Under the pieces are notes generated by a model. The model was not told where the DNA came from. It worked only from the letters and a program-made list of their open reading frames with translations, and searched no databases. Source: Aliagarivorans taiwanensis DSM 22990 (lineage in GTDB: Bacteria; Pseudomonadota; Gammaproteobacteria; Enterobacterales; Celerinatantimonadaceae). From it: DNA of 58,283 bases. The stretch covers positions 1 through 58,283 of the forward strand of contig NZ_AUBZ01000033.1 of NCBI RefSeq assembly GCF_000429505.1, in the 5' to 3' direction. Within the stretch, counting starts at the first letter, position 1. Each line of letters starts with the position of its first letter. This document shows positions 52,333-58,283 of the stretch, in pieces. The position numbers and the translations under genes were made by a program.

Positions 52333-54909
52333 ATGATGAATGAGATGCACAAGACCAAAGGTCGCTTTAGAAAGCCAAACTTGTTCCTCGCCGGTAAAAA
52401 CATTGATGTCGATACGGCCAAGGCCCTGGTAGAGCAAGGAAAATTACTAGAGCTGTGCGTGTTTGCGCCAACGCCAAACAAAGCGAAAGGCACCAGCATT
52501 GAGCCAATGTGGCGTGACCTGTTCTATATCGAGCACCCAGCCGACATCGCGAAGTCAATGCCATCCGCGGTCCACCAGTATTACCTGCGCGATGCTGTGT
52601 CTTTTCATTTTGAATTGATCCAAAAGCGGATTTCAGGCCTCCCCAGCCCCATCCATGAGCGCCGTAACTACCTGTCCCAACAACACGGACACTCGATCAA
52701 CTTTCAGCCGCTTCCGCCCAATTATGTAATTGGCGTTATCAGCCGCCAAGGTAAACCCTTGCCAGTTATGCGATGCCAATCCATCTCGGTACCAGTGGAG
52801 TTTCAACCACTACTGACTGAAATAGTGGATGTTGCCAATCCGCCGATCCCCTCCTCCATGCTAAGCCACATGAAGGACGCCAAAGATGCCGAGCTGGCAC
52901 GAGATACGTTAGCAGGGATGGCTGGTTATCGGCTTAATGCTATCGCTCAACTGGGTATAGCTCCAAGCACCTACTATGACGGCCAATCAGGCCTTGATCA
53001 TCTGCTTCGCAACTATATTCGCAACTCCTTTTCTGCTCGCAATATGAGTGAGCTGGTGGGCAATATCAAAGAACTGCAATTTCAGGTCAGCTCCGGCAAC
53101 ACATTTCCATCAGACCATCCAGTTACCCGCCAATTGGCGTCCAACCTCAGCAAGATCCAATTGTTTTGCAAAGAGCACCACGACCGCTTAGAAGAGCACT
53201 TATTTTTGGAAGGCCCATTGGTAACACGCTCACGTGCCAGTTTTCATTTGAATTGGTACGAGAAGCGCTTCGCAACCATTGTCGAACTGGCTAATGGCGA
53301 TATCTTCCACGTGACCCCCAATGACTGGGCCAAACCACTCGATATCGAACGCACCCCTTCCCTTGATGCCTGTCTTATCTACAGCCTACTGCCCGAGCTG
53401 AAGCGGGAAGCCACCTCGCTACCAGTTCAACAAGTTGCACAAGATGCAACCAGACTTATCGGGAATTTTTGGTTTCAACCAGACAAGCTAAACGAAATCA
53501 TGGGTGCCACCACCCGCCAGAACCCCTACTCCGTCTCAAGCCGACATGCAGATGACCCATTTGACATGCGATTTCACGCGCCCATGGTTGATTATTTAAC
53601 AACTCGGCTGGATGATTCCGTGGTGTTTGAGGGGCGTATTGATGATGTCCCCCACTTTGACGATCAAATCGGCGCCAGTATTGAAGCCATCAGTCGCGAT
53701 CAAGACACGTCGCAATTGTCGGGCATGCAGATAAAGCTTGCGATTTCGTTGAGCGAAGATAGCAACGGGATAAAGACTATCCGCCGACAAGACGGCAATA
53801 TGCCGTTCACGCACATCGCCAAATTCCCCATGACTGCCGATCAGTTTCGCTACACTGCCATCGCTGAATGGCTAGGCTTAACCATGGCGAGAGCCGCCGG
53901 CCTGGAAGTGCCAACGTTCCAGCTGGTCAACTATTACAGTAACCCTGATTCTACGTTTTACCATGTGCCCCCCACCGAATTACCGAGCACATCACAAGAA
54001 AAGCTACAAACAAAGATTGAGCAACACATCACCCAGTCTGGCTTACGCCGGACCATCACTGGCAAGGACATTCCCAAAGACTGCCCGCCGTTTATCATTA
54101 TTGAACGCTTCGATATTCCCGACATTACTAAAGAGCCCCTGCTGGAGCGTCGGATTGCACCATTTGACTTTGCCGCGCTGTTAAACAAATCGTCGAATGC
54201 GAAGTATGATTGCTCCATGGAACAAGTCGCGGGAGCGCTTAGGGATGTAATTACCGATCCAGAGCAGCTAAATGACGCCTTTGAGAACCTATTCTTGCAA
54301 TCCGCCACGTCAGTGATTGTGCAAAATAATGACTTACACCTTAAGAACCTGACCTTGCTTAAAGAAACGGTTGCAACGCCTCAAGGTCAGAAAACGCGCT
54401 ATCGTATGAGCCCAACCTACGACGTCCTCATCACGACATTACTGAACACAGGACTCGCCTATGACAGTGCCGACAACCTGCATCAGGCACTACCGACGGG
54501 CACCACCGCCTCATCTAAGGGCACACAAGGCAACATATTCCCGGGAAAAAGCGATCTGATTAACTGGGCAGTCAACCACTGCGGGCTCACTGAAGCTCGA
54601 GCCAGCGAGCTGTACTTCCAAGCCATAGACGGCATCGAGAAGTGTTGCAGGACACTACAAGCCTCGCCACCAGCAGAGTTTGCAAGCAACCGTCAATGGT
54701 TAGAGTGCCTGCAAAAAGGCACGGCCAGCGTTCTCAGGAACATTAACCATTTACGTAACTATCAAATGACCTTTGGTGTTACGACGCTTCGCCATGATGA
54801 ACGAGACTCTTTTCAACATTTTATTGAGCACTTTCATCAGGTCACTGAAGACGCAAAAGAACAGCAATCACCCGAGCAGGTGTTTGATTGCTTTAACGCT
54901 CAGCTGTAA
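52333..54909 (+). CDS. Large HipA-like kinase-fold protein, 858 aa
   Basis: The C-terminal half carries HipA-type signatures: LSGMQIKLAISL (462-473), K497 in THIAKFP, catalytic NNDLHLKN (D667, N672) and the metal-binding D697 in SPTYDVL. A 450-residue N-terminal region of unknown fold precedes it; E. coli HipA is about 440 aa in total. HipA kinases phosphorylate tRNA synthetases. Here no HipB-like DNA-binding antitoxin is adjacent, and the gene is followed 5 bp later by an integrase. Start uncertain among ATGs at 52333, 52336 and 52345. Confidence 0.75.
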   Translation: MMNEMHKTKGRFRKPNLFLAGKNIDVDTAKALVEQGKLLELCVFAPTPNKAKGTSIEPMWRDLFYIEHPADIAKSMPSAVHQYYLRDAVSFHFELIQKRISGLPSPIHERRNYLSQQHGHSINFQPLPPNYVIGVISRQGKPLPVMRCQSISVPVEFQPLLTEIVDVANPPIPSSMLSHMKDAKDAELARDTLAGMAGYRLNAIAQLGIAPSTYYDGQSGLDHLLRNYIRNSFSARNMSELVGNIKELQFQVSSGNTFPSDHPVTRQLASNLSKIQLFCKEHHDRLEEHLFLEGPLVTRSRASFHLNWYEKRFATIVELANGDIFHVTPNDWAKPLDIERTPSLDACLIYSLLPELKREATSLPVQQVAQDATRLIGNFWFQPDKLNEIMGATTRQNPYSVSSRHADDPFDMRFHAPMVDYLTTRLDDSVVFEGRIDDVPHFDDQIGASIEAISRDQDTSQLSGMQIKLAISLSEDSNGIKTIRRQDGNMPFTHIAKFPMTADQFRYTAIAEWLGLTMARAAGLEVPTFQLVNYYSNPDSTFYHVPPTELPSTSQEKLQTKIEQHITQSGLRRTITGKDIPKDCPPFIIIERFDIPDITKEPLLERRIAPFDFAALLNKSSNAKYDCSMEQVAGALRDVITDPEQLNDAFENLFLQSATSVIVQNNDLHLKNLTLLKETVATPQGQKTRYRMSPTYDVLITTLLNTGLAYDSADNLHQALPTGTTASSKGTQGNIFPGKSDLINWAVNHCGLTEARASELYFQAIDGIEKCCRTLQASPPAEFASNRQWLECLQKGTASVLRNINHLRNYQMTFGVTTLRHDERDSFQHFIEHFHQVTEDAKEQQSPEQVFDCFNAQL

Positions 54910-54914
54910 CATCG

Positions 54915-56237
54915 ATGCAGTCAGCCAACAAAGCCAACGCCATGCCAACACAGTACACCCCTCCCCCGCTCATTCCGTTATTTGAGAGCGGCAATAGTTT
55001 CAATGAGGCAAACTCGTACATTTATCGCCACCTCCAAGCACTCAACGCCTGCATCGACGATGATGTGTTGGCTATCTATGATGCTACCGCTGACTACTTA
55101 GAGGAGCTTACACCTGGCTCACCTAGCTTTACCACTATGCGCTCTGAAGCAACCCTGTTTCTGATCTGGTTATGGCGCAAAGAAGAAAGGCCGGTACCGC
55201 TTCGAGCGCTGAACAAACGGCACTTATTGAGCTACTTGCAATGGTGTAGCACCCCACAGACCGAATTCATTACCGATGCTTCCAGAAAGCAGTTCATCAA
55301 GCATCCCGGGTATTCAGATCCTGTTCCCAACCCTAACTGGCGCCCGTTCGTCGTGACCAAAGGCAACCAATGGCAAGGCTTAAGCCCCGAACGGCGTGTT
55401 CAAAAGCTCGCGTTGCTTTCAATGCTATTTAATCACTATGCCGAGTACGAGATAACGCCGGGCAACCCAGCCGCTCCCCTACTTAAAGCGGAAAAACGCA
55501 AGGTCGAGAGCAGCATGGAAGCGAACAGTTTGCGGGACAAAGCGATGACGCAACTGGAATGGAGCTATGTTATCGAGACCGCAGAGCAGATGGCTGAACA
55601 GCATTCTGAGCACGAGCGTACCTTATTCCTGATATCGTTGATGTACTCGTGCTATCCACGCATATCGGAAGTGGCTGCGAGGCCAAGTTATGAGCTGAAC
55701 TGGGGACACTTTAGACGCATCCCTGAAACCACCAGCTTATGGCAGTTTCATGTTCTTGGTAAAGGTCGGAAGTGGCGAGCGATCTCTGTGAGCAAAGCAC
55801 TACTGAGATCCATTACACGTTACCGCAAGTATCTTCGGCTTAGCGATTTACCCTCACTTGGTGAACAAACGCCGCTATTCATTCGCACGCAAGCAGCGCC
55901 ACATGGTCGACATGCCGGCGTTCGCGAAGCCGGACTAGGCAAACGTCGGATCCATGATCTGGTTGCACTGGTCTTCAACAATGCCTCGGACAGACTCAAA
56001 GCTGATGGATTCGAAGTTGAAGCATTGAGGGTTAAAGAAATGAGCGCCCACAGCATTCGCCACACCGGCATCACCCATGATGCCAACTACAACGAACGGC
56101 CATTACTTCACATTCAAGCAGACGCAGGGCATGACAGCATAGAGACCACATCGCTCTACCTTTGGACAGACAGCAAAGAAAGGGTGTTAAGCGCCAGTGA
56201 CAAGAAACTAGATACGTTGCGCGACCAACTACCTTAA
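54915..56237 (+). CDS. Tyrosine recombinase/integrase, 440 aa
   Basis: Catalytic residues R249 (CYPRISEVA), H379xxR382 (SAHSIRHTGI), H406 (DAGHDSIE) and Y415 (TSLYLWTD) are all present. It starts 5 bp after the HipA-like stop, so the two are probably co-transcribed. The protein is larger than XerC/D. It may insert or move the element or the adjoining cargo. A long imperfect inverted repeat begins at its stop codon. Confidence 0.85.
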   Translation: MQSANKANAMPTQYTPPPLIPLFESGNSFNEANSYIYRHLQALNACIDDDVLAIYDATADYLEELTPGSPSFTTMRSEATLFLIWLWRKEERPVPLRALNKRHLLSYLQWCSTPQTEFITDASRKQFIKHPGYSDPVPNPNWRPFVVTKGNQWQGLSPERRVQKLALLSMLFNHYAEYEITPGNPAAPLLKAEKRKVESSMEANSLRDKAMTQLEWSYVIETAEQMAEQHSEHERTLFLISLMYSCYPRISEVAARPSYELNWGHFRRIPETTSLWQFHVLGKGRKWRAISVSKALLRSITRYRKYLRLSDLPSLGEQTPLFIRTQAAPHGRHAGVREAGLGKRRIHDLVALVFNNASDRLKADGFEVEALRVKEMSAHSIRHTGITHDANYNERPLLHIQADAGHDSIETTSLYLWTDSKERVLSASDKKLDTLRDQLP

Positions 56238-56311
56238 CCTGCATTAGCTCAGACCTGGTCTGGCAGTCACTTCGCGGAGAAAGTGAACACTATGAGCTAA
56301 ATCCCGCAGGT
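56237..56311. repeat. Imperfect inverted repeat at the integrase 3' end
   Basis: ACCTGCATTAGCTCA (56237-56251) faces TGAGCTAAATCCCGCAGGT (56293-56311), with an inner hairpin TCACTT/AAGTGA. It could be a terminator, an att site, or a folded recombination site. The rest of the 410-bp gap up to 56648 holds a weak minus-strand frame and the toxin-antitoxin operator. Confidence 0.55.
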
Positions 56312-56466
56312 CCCGTTAGCTCGCCTTTGGACAGAAGTGCATTGGCACGAAAGTCAGCAGAGTCGATGCCCATTAAATTTGACTTTGACCCTTCTAGCTC
56401 TATTGGTGCCGGCCATGCTTTCTTGCCTGCTGCGCTGGCTTTGATTGCACCGCCCTCTTGAATCAC
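56290..56466 (-). pseudogene. Possible truncated minus-strand coding fragment
   Basis: An open frame from GTG 56466 reads VIQEGGAIKASAAGKKAWPA then PIELEGSKSNLMGIDSADF and stops at 56290-56292. Its composition is protein-like, but no start context or family is visible. It may be the tail of a gene cut by the toxin-antitoxin insertion. Confidence 0.3.
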
Positions 56467-56549
56467 AAGCGTTGAGCTTTTGGCATGTCTAATGCGCAGA
56501 TAATGCGAAAGAAACAGCTAGTATACTTGCTGTTTTTTGCTTCCGGTCG

Positions 56550-56593
56550 TAATATCAAAGTGTACGTACATTGATACGTACACGCTGATATTA
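56550..56593. promoter_or_regulatory. 44-bp nested dyad, toxin-antitoxin operator
   Basis: Outer arms TAATATCA (56550-56557) and TGATATTA (56586-56593) flank inner arms GTGTACGTA (56560-56568) and TACGTACAC (56575-56583). Located 55 bp before the antitoxin gene; ribbon-helix-helix antitoxins bind such paired sites. Confidence 0.75.
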
Positions 56594-56647
56594 GAGCGAT
56601 ACTAATAATTTTAATCGGGATAGCTTCAATAAGCGCCCGAAGGAGAT

Positions 56648-56923
56648 ATGGCCATGGCAACTAAACGATTTGAAATGCGCCTTGACGATAAGCTTAGACG
56701 CAAGGCTGAAAAGGCTAGCGCATTGCTTGGCAGAAATAGCTTAACTGAATACGTTGTTAGACTTCTCGAAGCCGATGTAGAGCGGGTTATCTCTGAGCAT
56801 GAGTCTTTCTCGGTGAGGGAAGATATTTTTACTCAGTTTATGGCCGCTTGCGAACAGCCAGCTAAGCCTAACGCAAAACTACAGAGCGCATTTGCCCGAT
56901 ATAAAGAACAAGGTTTCAAGTAA
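56648..56923 (+). CDS. DUF1778 ribbon-helix-helix antitoxin (TacA/AtaR-like)
   Basis: 91 aa, N-terminal RHH (KRFEMRLDDKLRRKAEKASA then LLGRNSLTEYVVRLL) and a C-terminal toxin-binding tail. AAGGAG at 56639 precedes ATG 56648; ATG 56654 is also possible. Neutralises the acetyltransferase encoded 1 bp downstream and likely represses the operon through the 56550 dyad. Confidence 0.88.
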   Translation: MAMATKRFEMRLDDKLRRKAEKASALLGRNSLTEYVVRLLEADVERVISEHESFSVREDIFTQFMAACEQPAKPNAKLQSAFARYKEQGFK

Positions 56924-57466
56924 TTGGATATCGCCTACTCGAAAGACTTTGAGGAACTGAACAAGGCAAAGCATGAGCGCAACACGTTTGACTGCGGGAT
57001 CGCCGGGCTTAACACCTTTCTAGCCAAACACGCGCTGCAAAACTTTAAGGCGGGGGTGAGCATTACTAAGGTTCTTCCGTACTCTGAGCCAGAAAGCAAC
57101 GGCAAGCACTCCGTGTGCGCGTTTTACTGTACGTCAGTAACAACGATGCAAGCTGAGTCTTTGCCGCAAGCAATAGCAAGTAAACTGCCGCGCTATCCTA
57201 TACCACTATTTCTGGTGGCTCAGTTAGCGGTAGATAAGAAGACTCAAGGACAAGGCGTAGGAGAGGCCGCGCTAATGAATGCGTTAGAGCACCTAACAAG
57301 GGTCAATGAGAACATGCGAGCAGTAGCTGTTGTGGTTGACTGCATTGATGTTAACGCCAAAGACTTTTACCAAAGGTATGGTTTCGAGCACCTGTGCGAG
57401 GTTAACGGAAGGGAGCGTCTGTTTATCTCGATGAATGATGTGCTGGCAGCAGTAGGTAGTAGGTAG
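56924..57466 (+). CDS. GNAT acetyltransferase toxin (TacT/AtaT-like)
   Basis: 180 aa; GNAT motif A LVAQLAVDKKTQGQGVGEAA (Q-x-G-x-G at 108-113) and the C-terminal Tyr in FYQRYGFEHL. Toxins of this family acetylate aminoacyl-tRNA. TTG start directly after the antitoxin stop; no obvious disruption. Acts in element maintenance or anti-phage defence by analogy. Confidence 0.87.
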   Translation: MDIAYSKDFEELNKAKHERNTFDCGIAGLNTFLAKHALQNFKAGVSITKVLPYSEPESNGKHSVCAFYCTSVTTMQAESLPQAIASKLPRYPIPLFLVAQLAVDKKTQGQGVGEAALMNALEHLTRVNENMRAVAVVVDCIDVNAKDFYQRYGFEHLCEVNGRERLFISMNDVLAAVGSR

Positions 57467-57479
57467 TAGGCCAAACACC

Positions 57480-57506
57480 AAGAATGCGCCCTTTTGGCGC
57501 TTTCTT
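57480..57506 (+). terminator. Rho-independent terminator after the toxin gene
   Basis: GCGCC/GGCGC stem with CTTTT loop (57486-57500), extended by AAGAA/TTCTT. Ends the toxin-antitoxin operon. Confidence 0.8.
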
Positions 57507-57537
57507 CTGGCTGGAATTGACTACCCCCCTCTTAAAG

Positions 57538-58283
57538 TGTATTAGTTCCGACCAAATCTGACACATCTATTTGAAAAGTAGAGAGTTACCCGTTTTGATA
57601 AAGGTGTCGAATCTTCAATCAAAACAACAAAAGAGGTAACTCTCTATGCTGCATACTAACAACCCGATCATCAAACACAAAGCTGGCTTGCTCAACTTAG
57701 CCGAAGAACTTGGAAACGTTTCAAAAGCCTGCAAAGTCATGGGCGTATCGCGTGACACCTTCTACCGCTATCAGGAACTTGCAGAGGAAGGTGGCTTGGA
57801 TGCCTTAATCAACAAGTCCCGCCGAACACCAAACATTAAGAACCGTGTCGATGAAGCGACAGAGAAAGCGGTCGTTGAGTACGCTATCGCCGAGCCCGCT
57901 CATGGCCAGCACCGCACCAGCAATGAGCTACGCAAACAAGGTGTGTTTGTTTCTGGTAGTGGTGTTCGTTCCATCTGGCTGCGCCATGATTTAGAGAACT
58001 TTAAGAAGCGACTCAAGGCACTCGAAGCCAAGGTGGCTAGCGAGGGCATTATCCTTAGCGATTCCCAAGTTGCGGCTCTAGAGAAGAAAAAGCAAGATGA
58101 TGAGGCCTGCGGAGAGATAGAAACGGCTCACCCCGGTTATCTAGGCTCTCAGGACACGTTCTATGTGGGCAACCTCAAAGGCGTAGGCCGCATCTACCAG
58201 CAGACCTTTATCGATACTTACAGCAAGGTGGCATTCGCCAAGCTCTACACCACCAAAACGCCAATTACGGCTGCCGATGCCCT
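57538..58283 (+). mobile_element. IS481-family insertion sequence, right copy (partial)
   Basis: Begins TGTATTAGTTCCGACC and is the exact reverse complement of 1-746. The transposase reads rightward out of the window. Both copies stop at the same internal base, so the window is bounded by an inverted repeat. Confidence 0.9.
57646..58283 (+). CDS. IS481-family transposase, 3' truncated by window edge
   Basis: ATG 57646, preceded by AGAGG; identical protein to the left copy, open to the window edge without a stop. N-terminal HTH and the start of the DDE catalytic domain are visible. Confidence 0.88.
   Translation, partial: MLHTNNPIIKHKAGLLNLAEELGNVSKACKVMGVSRDTFYRYQELAEEGGLDALINKSRRTPNIKNRVDEATEKAVVEYAIAEPAHGQHRTSNELRKQGVFVSGSGVRSIWLRHDLENFKKRLKALEAKVASEGIILSDSQVAALEKKKQDDEACGEIETAHPGYLGSQDTFYVGNLKGVGRIYQQTFIDTYSKVAFAKLYTTKTPITAADA

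Noticed and set aside
56231-56321. Integron attC site
   Set aside because: The shape is similar but the end heptamers do not fit RYYYAAC/GTTRRRY.
1-58283. Circular plasmid inferred from identical ends
   Set aside because: The ends are inverted, not direct, copies, so they do not close a circle by overlap.

Overview
The window looks like the core of a mobile, plasmid-like or integrative element from a gammaproteobacterium. The evidence is a Dot/Icm-like (I-type, MPF_I) type IV secretion system, an IncI-like type IV 'thin' pilus cluster, a Tus-like replication-termination protein, an H-NS-like protein and three tyrosine recombinases. Genus cannot be fixed from sequence alone. I saw no rRNA, tRNA or CRISPR array. 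Gene functions come from recognising motifs and family patterns in the translations; no database search was possible.

Both window ends are the same 746-bp piece of an IS481-family insertion sequence, in inverted orientation and cut at the same internal base (1-746 and 57538-58283). The left copy has cut off the 5' part of an XRE-like regulator gene (747-848). The 56.8 kb in between reads as follows. 0.8-3.0 kb: a large unknown protein on the minus strand. 3.1-16.1 kb: first T4SS block (DotI, DotH, DotG, DotF, DotE-like, IcmD/DotP-like, DotN/IcmJ, several unknown small genes including a PD-(D/E)XK nuclease-like protein, and the DotO/IcmB ATPase). 16.2-18.4 kb: a three-gene cargo cassette (winged-helix protein, nucleotidyltransferase, PP2C-like phosphatase) behind a perfect 24-bp palindrome. 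18.4-19.4 kb: a minus-strand tyrosine recombinase. 19.5-23.7 kb: second T4SS block (DotD, DotC, DotB, IcmT, an N0-domain-like protein, a lytic transglycosylase). 23.8-36.4 kb: pilus block (two unknown exported proteins, PilN, O, P, Q, R, S, a minor pilin and a PilV-like adhesin). 36.7-37.7 kb: an Rci/Xer-like recombinase.

37.8-48.6 kb is an accessory region of mostly unknown small genes, with H-NS, a YdjM-like membrane protein, a CoiA-like protein and Tus. Tus has a Ter-like site just upstream of its start, next to a repeat-rich, apparently non-coding 445-bp stretch that could be an origin or another cis-acting locus. 48.6-57.5 kb holds a kinase-like three-gene operon opposite a small membrane protein, a very large HipA-like protein opposite an unknown gene, a third tyrosine recombinase and a DUF1778/GNAT toxin-antitoxin pair.

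A 19-bp dyad close to GCAATA-N7-TATTGC lies 17-60 bp upstream of many of these operons (strong at 6717, 19410, 23695, 51013 and 52286; weaker at several others). It overlaps likely -10 boxes, which suggests that T4SS, pilus and cargo operons are controlled together. Key conjugation parts are not in the window: relaxase, coupling proteins DotL/DotM, DotA/TraY and a prepilin peptidase. The element therefore either continues beyond the flanking IS copies or is incomplete.
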